This document shows positions 26,329 to 35,270 of a stretch of DNA of 64,000 nt, piece after piece. Numbering within the stretch: position 1 is the stretch's first letter; each line of letters begins with the position of its first letter. The translations under genes were made by a program, and so were the position numbers. Origin of the DNA: Rhizobium bangladeshense (GTDB taxonomy: Bacteria > Pseudomonadota > Alphaproteobacteria > Rhizobiales > Rhizobiaceae); NCBI RefSeq assembly GCF_001662075.1, contig NZ_LYPL01000002.1, positions 620,001 to 684,000 of the forward strand, in the 5' to 3' direction. The notes under the pieces are model-generated. The model was not told the DNA's origin, made no database searches, and saw only the letters and a program-made list of their open reading frames with translations.

Positions 26329-29217
26329 TCAGAAGAAGCCGCGGCGCTGCCACCAGCCGGCCTTCTTCGGCTTGCCGTCGTCGCTTTCGCCATTTTCGCT
26401 GCGGGTGGATTTCACCGTCGGCTCGGAGGAGGCGATGTTGGATTCGCGGTTGGCGCGAACCGGCTTTGCCTCTTCCTGGGCGGGCGTTTGAAGGTCGGCG
26501 GAGGCTTCGGCCACCTCTGGCTCGGCTTCGGCGGCGGGTGCCGCTTCTGCTTCCACTACCGGTTCCTCGACCGGCGATGCGGCGGGCTTGCGGCGGCCGC
26601 GGCCACGGGCGGGCTTTACTTCCTCGGTGACGACGGCCGCACCCTCGACGGCGGCCGCTGCGGCCTGGTCTTCGCGCTGTTCGGCAGCCGTCTCGACGAT
26701 TGCAGCCTCGGCAGGAGCGACGTCACTCGAGGCGTCGTCGCCTTCGTCCTCATCGCTGCCGTTGTCTTCGCCGGCTTCACCGGCCGCCAGTTCGGAGCCG
26801 TCCTCGGCGCGGTTGCGACGACCGCCACGCTTACCGCGACGACGGCGCTTGCGGCGCTGCGAGTCTTCGTTTTCCGCACGGGCCTCGGGCGCAGCGCCGG
26901 TGGCTTCATCACCTTCGGCGCCTTCGTCGTCGCCCTCCTCGTCCTCATCGCCGGCTTCGCCCGCAGCCGATACAGGCTGTTCTGCATTGCCGTTGCGGCC
27001 GCGGCGGCGCCTGCGGCGCTTGCGCTTGCGGTTGCCGTCGCCTTCACCTTCCGAGCGCGCCGCGGCGGCACGTTCGGCCGCTGCCGGCTTTTCCTCGAGT
27101 TCCTCGTCTTCGTCCTCATCCGCCTCGATGATGATGTCGTCGTCGTCATCCTCGGGAATGGCTGCGAAGTTGAACAGCGTTTCGATCTTGACCGGATTTT
27201 CCACGGCCTCGCCGCGATCGATGGCGAAATGCTGCGCGCCGACCGAGCCGTCCGCATCGATGACGATCGCCACGCCGAAGCGGCTCTCGTAGTCGACGAT
27301 CGTCTGGCGCTTGTGGTTGAGCAGGTAGAGCGCGATGTCCGGGGTCGTCCGTACGGTGATATTGTGCGTCGTATTCTTGAGCAGATACTCTTCGATGCCG
27401 CGCAGAACATGCAGCGCGACGGAGGACTGCGAACGGACGTGGCCGGTGCCGGCGCAATGCGAGCAGACCTGTGTGGTCGATTCGAGAACCGAGGCGCGGA
27501 TGCGCTGGCGCGACATTTCGAGCAGGCCGAAATGTGAGATCCGGCCGACCTGAATGCGGGCGCGGTCGTTCTTCAGGCATTCCTTCAGCTTCTTCTCGAC
27601 GGCGCGATTGTTGCGCTTTTCTTCCATATCGATGAAGTCGATGACGATCAGGCCGGCGAGGTCGCGCAGGCGAAGCTGGCGGGCGATTTCTTCCGCCGCT
27701 TCGAGATTGGTCTGCAGCGCGGTGTCCTCGATCGAGTGTTCACGCGTCGAGCGGCCGGAGTTGACGTCGATCGAAACCAGCGCTTCCGTCTGGTTCATGA
27801 TCAGATAGCCGCCGGAGCGCAGCGTCACCTGCGGCTGCAGCATGCGGTCGAGCTGGGCTTCGATGCCCGAACGCGAGAAGATCGGGTGGATGTCGCGATA
27901 GGGCTGGACCACCTTAGCGTGGCTCGGCATCAGCATCTTCATAAAGTCTTTGGCTTCACGATAGCCGTCTTCGCCGGCAACGATGATCTCGCCGATATCC
28001 TTGTTGTAGAGATCGCGGATCGAGCGCTTGATCAGCGAACCTTCCTCATAGACGAGGCAGGGAGCGGTGGAGGCGAGCGTCAGCGTGCGCACGTTCTCCC
28101 ACAGGCGCATCAGATATTCGAAGTCGCGCTTGACCTCGACCTTGGTGCGGTTGGCGCCGGCGGTGCGCAGGATGACGCCCATGCCCTGCGGCACTTCGAG
28201 CATGCGCGCGATTTCCTTCAGGCGCTTGCGGTCGGCCGGGTTGGTGATCTTGCGGGAAATGCCGCCGCCGCGTGCCGTATTCGGCATCAGCACGGAATAG
28301 CGGCCGGCGAGCGAGAGATAGGTGGTCAGGGCCGCGCCCTTGTTGCCGCGCTCTTCCTTGGCGACCTGCACCAGCAGGATCTGCCGGCGCTTGATGACTT
28401 CCTGGATGCGGTACTGCTTGCGCGGCTTGCGCTGCACGCGGTCCGGCACTTCTTCCATCGCGTCTTCGGCGCCGACGGATTCGATGACTTCCTCTTCGCC
28501 GTGATCGTCATCGTCATCGTCGTCATCGTGACGACGCTTGCTGGTGTCGACGTCCTCGGAGATCGTATCGGTTTCCACCATTGCGGCCATCGTGCCGCCG
28601 GTCGAGCCGTCGTCCTCGTTATCGACGGTCGAAGCGCCTTCCGCTTCGACATCGGTGGGAACGGCATCCTCGGTCGCCGTCGTCTCGGCAGTCGCTTCGG
28701 CAGCCTTCTTGCGGCTTCGGCGCGGCCTTGCCTTCTTGGCGGGTGCTTCCTCGACGGCTTCAGCCGATGCCGCCATCTCTGCCGTTACGGCAACCTCTTC
28801 CGCCCCGGCCTCTTCCGCTACGGCAACCGGCGCCTCGGTAGGCACGATACCGACATCCGGCTGGTCCTGGGTCGAAAGGTCGACCATCGGCGCGGTTTCG
28901 ACATGCTCGACGTCTTCGTCGCGGCGATGCTCCTCGGCCTCGGCCCGAAGCAGAGCCTGACGGTCGGCGAGCGGTATCTGGTAATAATCGGGGTGGATTT
29001 CGGCGAAGGCCAGGAAGCCGTGCCGGTTGCCGCCGTAATCGACGAAGGCGGCCTGCAGCGAGGGCTCGACCCTCGTTACCTTTGCGAGATAGATATTGCC
29101 GCGGATCTGCTTCTTGTGCTGCGACTCGAAGTCAAATTCTTCTATGCGGTTTCCGCGAACGACAACGACGCGCGTCTCTTCCTCGTGAGACGCATCGATA
29201 AGCATTTTGTCTGCCAT
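26329..29217 (-). CDS. rne: Ribonuclease E
   Basis: A 962-residue RNase E, the endonuclease that starts mRNA decay and processes rRNA and tRNA precursors. The N-terminal S1 domain is split by a long low-complexity insertion (about residues 85-265) with acidic runs including eight consecutive Asp, as in other alphaproteobacteria. Then come the catalytic core, a Zn-link CSHCAG (for E. coli CPRCSG), and a C-terminal half rich in Arg/Lys (RKRKRRRRRRG) and Glu/Ala that should be disordered and act as degradosome scaffold. The last residues, WWQRRGFF, are conserved in rhizobia. Confidence 0.95.
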   Translation of the reverse strand: MADKMLIDASHEEETRVVVVRGNRIEEFDFESQHKKQIRGNIYLAKVTRVEPSLQAAFVDYGGNRHGFLAFAEIHPDYYQIPLADRQALLRAEAEEHRRDEDVEHVETAPMVDLSTQDQPDVGIVPTEAPVAVAEEAGAEEVAVTAEMAASAEAVEEAPAKKARPRRSRKKAAEATAETTATEDAVPTDVEAEGASTVDNEDDGSTGGTMAAMVETDTISEDVDTSKRRHDDDDDDDDHGEEEVIESVGAEDAMEEVPDRVQRKPRKQYRIQEVIKRRQILLVQVAKEERGNKGAALTTYLSLAGRYSVLMPNTARGGGISRKITNPADRKRLKEIARMLEVPQGMGVILRTAGANRTKVEVKRDFEYLMRLWENVRTLTLASTAPCLVYEEGSLIKRSIRDLYNKDIGEIIVAGEDGYREAKDFMKMLMPSHAKVVQPYRDIHPIFSRSGIEAQLDRMLQPQVTLRSGGYLIMNQTEALVSIDVNSGRSTREHSIEDTALQTNLEAAEEIARQLRLRDLAGLIVIDFIDMEEKRNNRAVEKKLKECLKNDRARIQVGRISHFGLLEMSRQRIRASVLESTTQVCSHCAGTGHVRSQSSVALHVLRGIEEYLLKNTTHNITVRTTPDIALYLLNHKRQTIVDYESRFGVAIVIDADGSVGAQHFAIDRGEAVENPVKIETLFNFAAIPEDDDDDIIIEADEDEDEELEEKPAAAERAAAARSEGEGDGNRKRKRRRRRRGRNGNAEQPVSAAGEAGDEDEEGDDEGAEGDEATGAAPEARAENEDSQRRKRRRRGKRGGRRNRAEDGSELAAGEAGEDNGSDEDEGDDASSDVAPAEAAIVETAAEQREDQAAAAAVEGAAVVTEEVKPARGRGRRKPAASPVEEPVVEAEAAPAAEAEPEVAEASADLQTPAQEEAKPVRANRESNIASSEPTVKSTRSENGESDDGKPKKAGWWQRRGFF

Positions 29218-29842
29218 GTAAGCTGTGCTCCTCGGCGTGGCCGCGAGAGCGCATTCCCGACTGCTGTAGAAACAGAAAGAATGCGGTCCACCGTGGCCGC
29301 GCCGGATAATGAAAGTCGCGCCTGGCGCGAAGAGGAGAGCAGCAGCCAGACCGCAGCCGGAACCATTTCGGTCCGGGGCCTGTACACTTCAGATAAAACC
29401 TGCTGCGAAACCATCAACAACCAAGCGTGATCGACAAATACGAAGACCCTTTTTCGGGTCCGATGAGATTGCTCCCTGAGAGCGTGGTGGCTGATCCACC
29501 AATGAAGTTCCGACCAGAAGCCGGAAAATCAGGATCCAGTTCTAGGGTTGAAGCGCATGAGACGGCGGACGATGACCGATGTGGCGCCAGGTCCAGATCT
29601 GGCTGGCAGCCCTTGCGGCGACTCTATCCCGTCAACACTTCTACCCTAAAATGCGTTGTATGTTTTCTCTGTCACAATAGCAAGGGAAAAGCCAAATGTG
29701 CCATAATATTGATGGATTTCGGAACACATAGAAGCTGGGGGCCAGCGATTGCGATTCGGCAGGCGGCAAAGGCGTTTCGCTCTCGGGCGTCCGCTTCTGC
29801 CATGTCGGGTCCGTCGCGCTATAAATAGGATGTGGCGGTTTA
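29218..29842. other. rne-amiC divergent intergenic region with structured rne leader
   Basis: 625 bases without a convincing ORF. On the minus strand, upstream of rne, at least two stable hairpins are visible: GACCC/GGGTC (29449-29464) and TGGTGG/CCACCA (about 29487-29502), suggesting a long structured 5' leader as known for E. coli rne autoregulation. From about 29640 the DNA becomes AT-rich and probably holds promoters. A CTATAAAT -10-like element at 29819-29826 could serve amiC. Confidence 0.45.
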
Positions 29843-31117
29843 TTGTTTAAGAGGGCTCGGATCGCGGCGCAGTCCGCAACGCGGCGATCGACATTCGCAA
29901 GGCGGCTCATGACGGCGGTGTTTGTCGCCGGCTGTATTCTGCCCGATATCGCGGGTTCGGCCGAGACGAGAGATCCGCTGCTTGCCTATGGCGCGCGCAT
30001 CATCGGCGATGACGCCAGAACACGTATTGTTATCGATTTCGACCGCGAACCGCGGTTCTCCGTTCACTATATCGCCAATCCTGAGCGCATCGTCGTCGAC
30101 CTGCCGGCGACCGCCTTCGGCTTTCCGGGCAAGGATCTGGCCGCCCACGGCCTCTTCAGGGACATCCGCTACGGCAAGATGGACGAGGAGAGCGCTCGCA
30201 TCGTGCTGACAGCGGCACGGCCGGTGAAGCTTTCCCTCGCCAAGGTGCAGGCCGATGAGGCCGGCAAGGGGCATCGGCTGGTGCTCGAGGCCGAGATTAT
30301 CGACAAGCAGGCCTTTGCCGAACTGGTCAAGACCCAATCATGGAGCGACCGGGCCTGGAACGATCGGGACGCCGCGGCCCAGGCGACGAGCGCCATTCCC
30401 GCGCCTGCGAAAACCGCCCCCGGCGATTTCGTCATCGCCGTGGACGCCGGCCATGGCGGCATTGATACCGGCGCGATTGGCGTCGATACCAAGACGGAAG
30501 AAAAGCAGGTGACGCTCGCCTTCGCCAAGGCTCTGGCCGACCGGCTGAACAAGGAGCCGGGCATCAAAGCCTTCCTGACCCGCAATGATGATGAGTTCCT
30601 GTCGCTTTCCCAACGCGTGCTGATTGCCCGCCAGAACCATGCCGGCCTGTTTATTTCGCTGCATGCCGACACGCTGAAGCAGAAGGATATCCGCGGCGCG
30701 ACCGTCTATACGATCTCGGACAAGGCCTCCGACAAGCTCGCTGCCGACCTTGCCGAACGCGAGAATCTTTCCGACCAGATCGCCGGCAAGGAAACGGTCG
30801 CCGAGCCTCCCGAGGTCGCCGACATCCTGCTCGACTTGACGCGGCGCGAGACGCAAGCCTTCTCGATCTCGATTGCCGAGAGCGTGCTGAATTCCTTCAA
30901 GGATCAGGTCGGTACCATCAACAATCCGCACCGCCATGCCGGCTTCCGCGTGCTGCAAGCCCCCGACGTGCCGTCGATCCTGCTCGAGCTGGGGTTCCTC
31001 TCGAATGCCGAGGATGAGAAACTGCTGCTCGATGAGAGCTGGCGCGGCAAGATGGCCGATCTGCTGACCGACGCCGTGAAGCGGTATCGCAGCGGCGTCG
31101 TTGCAAATGGTGGGTGA
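29843..31117 (+). CDS. amiC: Periplasmic N-acetylmuramoyl-L-alanine amidase (AMIN + Amidase_3)
   Basis: A zinc amidase that cleaves septal peptidoglycan so daughter cells separate. An AMIN localisation domain (about residues 45-155) precedes Amidase_3, with VDAGHGGIDTG, SLHAD and the catalytic Glu in LLELGFLSN. The start is uncertain. TTG 29843 gives 424 residues and an Arg-rich N-terminus (TRRSTFARRL) before the hydrophobic signal segment, resembling a Tat signal as in E. coli AmiC but with the Phe one place off. ATG 29909 has better spacing to AAGG but gives a signal peptide with no positive charge. mrcA follows. Confidence 0.88.
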   Translation: MFKRARIAAQSATRRSTFARRLMTAVFVAGCILPDIAGSAETRDPLLAYGARIIGDDARTRIVIDFDREPRFSVHYIANPERIVVDLPATAFGFPGKDLAAHGLFRDIRYGKMDEESARIVLTAARPVKLSLAKVQADEAGKGHRLVLEAEIIDKQAFAELVKTQSWSDRAWNDRDAAAQATSAIPAPAKTAPGDFVIAVDAGHGGIDTGAIGVDTKTEEKQVTLAFAKALADRLNKEPGIKAFLTRNDDEFLSLSQRVLIARQNHAGLFISLHADTLKQKDIRGATVYTISDKASDKLAADLAERENLSDQIAGKETVAEPPEVADILLDLTRRETQAFSISIAESVLNSFKDQVGTINNPHRHAGFRVLQAPDVPSILLELGFLSNAEDEKLLLDESWRGKMADLLTDAVKRYRSGVVANGG

Positions 31118-31525
31118 TGCGTTCAGCAGTTGAAAGTGTTACAGTGTCGCTTGCGTCCATGAAAGACGCGCGGTCAGGGCACCGGCCGGTTGATTGAGGT
31201 CGATAGCCGTAAAAACAAAGAGTTGAGTGTGCCGCTTGAAATCAATTTAGCAACCGCGCGCTGCGGATCGGCGGTGGGCAGGGGCGTTGCTTGGATGTGA
31301 CAGTTCCGATGAAACGCGGCCGCAGCGATGAATGCGGCGGGCAGGGCCCTATTTTGCTCACATTCACGCCGTTACTCAGGCCTATGTTTCACAGCCTGAA
31401 GCGCGGAATCGGCTTGTAGCGGTAGCGCTCATGGAGTAAGCCGCGCGCAACGTGCAAATTGCCTTGATCTGTGCAATCGTTGCGTCTGTGCCGATTGAAG
31501 ATCGAAGAGACCGGTAGCTGAAAAT
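31118..31525. other. amiC-mrcA intergenic region
   Basis: 408 bases with no supported ORF. Near 31130-31175 is a decayed copy of a common rhizobial repeat (GTGTTACAGTGTCGCTTGCG, then GACGCGCGG), with hairpin arms GCGTC/GACGC. The rest presumably holds the mrcA promoter, but I cannot point to convincing hexamers. Confidence 0.35.
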
Positions 31526-33985
31526 ATGGTTAGACTTCTTGGATATTTCTTCGGAATGGCCTGCGTCCTATTTCTGGTCGCGGCGGCGGGTATTGCCATC
31601 TATCTCGCCGATGTTGCGAAGGATCTCCCGGACTATGCCGTTCTGAACAGCTACGCGCCGCCGGTGACGACGCGCGTGCATGCCGGCAACGGCGCTCTGA
31701 TGGCTGAATATGCCAAGGAAAAGCGTCTCTTCCTGCCGATCCAGGCCGTCCCCGACCGCGTCAAGGCTGCTTTTCTGTCGGCCGAAGACAAGAATTTCTA
31801 CAACCATCCCGGCGTCGACCTGACCGGCCTCGGCCGGGCAATCCTCGTTAATCTGCAGAATTTCGGTTCCGGCCGCCGGCCGGTCGGCGCGTCGACAATC
31901 ACCCAGCAGGTGGCCAAGAACTTCCTTTTGAGCTCGGATCAAACGATCGACCGCAAGATCAAGGAAGCAATTCTCTCCTTCCGCATCGAGCAGGCCTACA
32001 GCAAGGACAAGATTCTTGAGCTCTACCTGAACGAGATTTTTTTCGGCCTGAATTCCTATGGTATCGCCGGCGCGGCACTCACCTATTTCAACAAATCCGT
32101 TACCGAACTGACGGTTGCCGAAGCCGCCTACCTGGCATCGCTGCCGAAAGGTCCGGCCAATTATCATCCTTTCCGCCATCCTGAAGCTGCCCTCGAGCGC
32201 CGCAACTGGGTGATCGACCGCATGGTCGAGAACGGCTATGTCAACCAGAGCGACGGCGCGGACGCCAAGAAGCAGTCGCTCGGCGTCACCGCCCGCAGCA
32301 CTGGTCCCTCGCTCTTCGCGTCCGACTATTTCGCCGAAGCCGTGCGCCGTCAGCTGATCGATCAATATGGCGAGAAGGTCCTCTACGAAGGCGGCCTTTC
32401 GGTGCGCACCTCGCTCGATCCGCAGATGCAGCTTGCCGCCCGCAAGGCGCTTCAGGATGGCCTCGTGACCTATGACGAGCGCCGCGGGTTCCATGGGCCT
32501 ATAAAGCAGATCGATGCAGGCGGTGACTGGGGCAAGGCGCTCGCCGATGTTCCCGCGCTGTCCGACGTGCCGGAATGGCGCCTCGCCGTCGTGCTCGCCG
32601 CATCGGACAGCAATGTCGACATCGGCCTGCAGCCGGCCAAGGACGGCAGCGGCAAAGTCGCGACCGACCGCCAACGCGGCACGATAGACGCCAAGAACAT
32701 GCAATGGGCCTACCGTTCGGCGGACGGCTCGCGCAAGACCGCAAAAACGCCGGCCGGCGTCTTGAACCCGGGCGACGTCGTCTATGTCGAGAAGCTCGGT
32801 GACGAGGCGTCGACCTCCTATCGCCTGCGCCAGCCGCCGAAGGTGCAGGGTGGCCTGGTCGCCATGGATCCGAAGACCGGCCGCGTGCTCGCCATGGTCG
32901 GCGGCTTCTCCTATGCCCAGTCCGAATTCAACCGCGCCACCCAGGCGATGCGTCAGCCGGGCTCCTCCTTCAAGCCCTTCGTCTATGCGGCGGCGATGGA
33001 CAATGGTTATACGCCGGCGTCCGTCATCATGGACGCGCCGATCGAAATCGTCTCGGGCGGCCAGGTCTGGAGGCCGGAAAACTACGGCGGCGAATCGGGC
33101 GGCCCGTCGACCCTGCGTTCGGGCATCGAGCATTCGCGCAACCTGATGACGGTGCGCCTCGCCAACGATCTCGGCATGAACATCGTTGCCGAATATGCCG
33201 AACGCTTCGGCATCTACGACCACATGCTGCCGGTTCTCTCCATGTCGCTTGGCGCCGGCGATACGACGGTGCTGCGCATGGTCTCGGCCTATTCGGTCAT
33301 CGCCAATGGCGGCAAGCAGATTAAGCCGACATTGATCGACCGAATCCAGGACCGCTACGGCAAGACGATCTTCAAGCATGAGGAGCGTCTGTGCGAGGGC
33401 TGCAATGCCAGCGACTGGCAGAACCAGGAAGAGCCGAATGTCGTCGACAACCGCGAAACCGTTCTCGACCCGATGACCGCCTATCAGATCACCTCGATGA
33501 TGCAGGGCGTCATTCAGCGCGGCACCGCCGCCGGCAAGATCGATCTCGGCGGCCGCGACGTCGCCGGCAAGACCGGCACCACCAACGACGAGAAGGATGC
33601 CTGGTTCGTCGGCTTCACGCCGGATCTGGTCGCCGGCCTCTATATGGGCTTCGATACGCCGGGCCCGCTCGGCCGCGGCGGCACCGGCGGCGGTCTCTCC
33701 GCCCCGATCTTCAACGAATTCATGCAGGCCGCCGTCAAGGACACGCCGGAATCGAAGTTCGTCATTCCGCCGGGCATGAACCTGATCCCGATCGACCGCA
33801 AGACCGGTATGGCCGCCGTTGACGGCGATCCGAACACCATCATCGAGGCCTTCAAGCCAGGCACCGGCCCGGCCGACAGCTTCTCCGTCATCGGCATGGA
33901 CAGCACCATGGCGCCGGAAGAAATCCTGAAGACCTCGCCGCAGGCCAATCAGGCCGTCCAGACCGGCACGCCCGGCCTGTTCTGA
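31526..33985 (+). CDS. mrcA: Penicillin-binding protein 1A
   Basis: An 819-residue class A PBP that polymerises and cross-links peptidoglycan. It has an N-terminal membrane anchor (residues 4-27), a GT51 transglycosylase domain with AEDKNFYNHPGVD and GASTITQQ, an inserted OB-like region around residues 300-440, and a transpeptidase with SSFK (catalytic Ser480, Lys483), SRN (in EHSRNLMT) and KTG (AGKTGTTND). Length and order are standard for alphaproteobacterial PBP1A. It follows the amidase gene amiC and is followed by a hairpin. Confidence 0.95.
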   Translation: MVRLLGYFFGMACVLFLVAAAGIAIYLADVAKDLPDYAVLNSYAPPVTTRVHAGNGALMAEYAKEKRLFLPIQAVPDRVKAAFLSAEDKNFYNHPGVDLTGLGRAILVNLQNFGSGRRPVGASTITQQVAKNFLLSSDQTIDRKIKEAILSFRIEQAYSKDKILELYLNEIFFGLNSYGIAGAALTYFNKSVTELTVAEAAYLASLPKGPANYHPFRHPEAALERRNWVIDRMVENGYVNQSDGADAKKQSLGVTARSTGPSLFASDYFAEAVRRQLIDQYGEKVLYEGGLSVRTSLDPQMQLAARKALQDGLVTYDERRGFHGPIKQIDAGGDWGKALADVPALSDVPEWRLAVVLAASDSNVDIGLQPAKDGSGKVATDRQRGTIDAKNMQWAYRSADGSRKTAKTPAGVLNPGDVVYVEKLGDEASTSYRLRQPPKVQGGLVAMDPKTGRVLAMVGGFSYAQSEFNRATQAMRQPGSSFKPFVYAAAMDNGYTPASVIMDAPIEIVSGGQVWRPENYGGESGGPSTLRSGIEHSRNLMTVRLANDLGMNIVAEYAERFGIYDHMLPVLSMSLGAGDTTVLRMVSAYSVIANGGKQIKPTLIDRIQDRYGKTIFKHEERLCEGCNASDWQNQEEPNVVDNRETVLDPMTAYQITSMMQGVIQRGTAAGKIDLGGRDVAGKTGTTNDEKDAWFVGFTPDLVAGLYMGFDTPGPLGRGGTGGGLSAPIFNEFMQAAVKDTPESKFVIPPGMNLIPIDRKTGMAAVDGDPNTIIEAFKPGTGPADSFSVIGMDSTMAPEEILKTSPQANQAVQTGTPGLF

Positions 33986-34004
33986 CCATCGCCGAATTTT
34001 GAAC

Positions 34005-34034
34005 CCCGCCGCGGCTCTTTACATCCGCGGCGGG
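34005..34034 (+). terminator. Hairpin after mrcA
   Basis: CCCGCCGCGG (34005-34014) and CCGCGGCGGG (34025-34034) form a perfect 10-bp stem, 20 bases after the mrcA stop, followed by CGTCTCTATT. The T-run is poor, so it may terminate or only protect the transcript. Confidence 0.6.
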
Positions 34035-34083
34035 CGTCTCTATTCACCACCATCTGAAAAGACAGTTACGGAAAAGCAGGACA

Positions 34084-35215
34084 ATGCGAGCCGAAATCGA
34101 AAACGTGGTCGATGAAACCAAGCAGGCTATCACCCTGCTGAGGAGGCATCTTTGACTGGGACCAGGCGGTAAGACGACTGGACTGGTTGAACAACAAGGC
34201 AGAGGATCCGAACCTCTGGAATGACGCCACCGAAGCGCAGAAGCTGATGCGCGAGCGCCAGCAGCTCGATGACGGCATCAACGGCGTCCGGCAGCTCGAA
34301 CAGCAGCTGAAAGACAATGTCGAGCTGATCGAGCTCGGCGAGGAAGAAGGCGACGGCGGCGTCGTCAAAGAGGCCGAGGACGCCTTGAAGGCCTTGAAGG
34401 CCGAGGCTGCGCGCCGCCAGGTGGAGGCGATGCTCTCCGGCGAGGCCGACGGCAACGACACCTATCTCGAAGTTCATTCCGGCGCCGGCGGCACCGAAAG
34501 CCAGGACTGGGCGAACATGCTGTTGCGCATGTACACCCGCTGGGCCGAACGCCAGCGCTTCAAGGTCGAGCTTCTCGAAGTTCACGACGGCGAAGAGGCG
34601 GGCATCAAGTCCGCAACCCTGCTCGTCAAGGGACACAACGCCTATGGCTGGCTGAAGACGGAATCGGGCGTGCATCGTCTGGTGCGCATCTCGCCCTACG
34701 ACAGCAATGCGCGTCGCCATACGTCCTTCTCGTCGATCTGGGTCTATCCCGTCGTCGACGACTCGATCAATATCGAGATCAATGAAGGCGATTGCCGCAT
34801 CGACACCTATCGTTCGTCGGGCGCCGGCGGCCAGCACGTCAACACGACGGACTCGGCCGTGCGCATCACCCATATCCCGACCGGGATCGTCGTTGCCTGC
34901 CAGCAGGAACGTTCGCAGCACAAGAACCGCGCCAAGGCCTGGGAAATGCTGCGTGCCCGCATGTACGAAGCCGAGTTGAAGAAGCGGGAAGAGGCTGCCA
35001 ATGCCGAAGCCGCCTCCAAGACGGATATCGGCTGGGGCCATCAGATCCGCTCCTACGTGCTGCAGCCCTACCAGCTGGTCAAGGACCTGCGCACCGGCGT
35101 CGCCAGCACCGCTCCTGATGACGTGCTCGATGGCGATCTGAACGAATTCATGGAAGCGGCCCTTGCCCACCGCATCAGCGGCGCCGCCGACGCGGTCGTC
35201 GAGGATGTCGACTGA
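34084..35215 (+). CDS. prfB: Peptide chain release factor 2, with programmed +1 frameshift
   Basis: RF2 recognises UGA and UAA stops and triggers peptide release. Frame one runs from ATG 34084 for 23 codons to an in-frame TGA at 34153-34155; the slippery CTT-TGA-C and an internal Shine-Dalgarno AGGAGG six bases upstream are the classical RF2 autoregulatory frameshift site. Reading resumes at GAC 34154, giving 376 residues. The joined protein has the catalytic GGQ at 248-250 and the stop-recognition tripeptide SPY at 203-205 (SPF in E. coli). Low RF2 lets the ribosome shift and makes more. A terminator follows. Confidence 0.95.
34141..34156 (+). promoter_or_regulatory. RF2 programmed frameshift signal
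   Basis: AGGAGG at 34141-34146 acts as internal Shine-Dalgarno, three bases before CTT at 34150-34152; TGA-C follows at 34153-34156. Spacing and order equal the E. coli prfB signal. Confidence 0.93.
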
Positions 35216-35241
35216 CAGGAAGCAGCGAGATCGAATGACAA

Positions 35242-35268
35242 GAGGCCCCCGGAGACGGGGCCTTCTTC
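35242..35268 (+). terminator. Terminator after prfB
   Basis: GAGGCCCC (35242-35249) pairs with GGGGCCTT (35257-35264) over a 7-base loop, followed by CTTCGTT, 27 bases after the prfB stop and touching the end of the convergent hydrolase gene. Confidence 0.7.
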
Positions 35269-35270
35269 GT

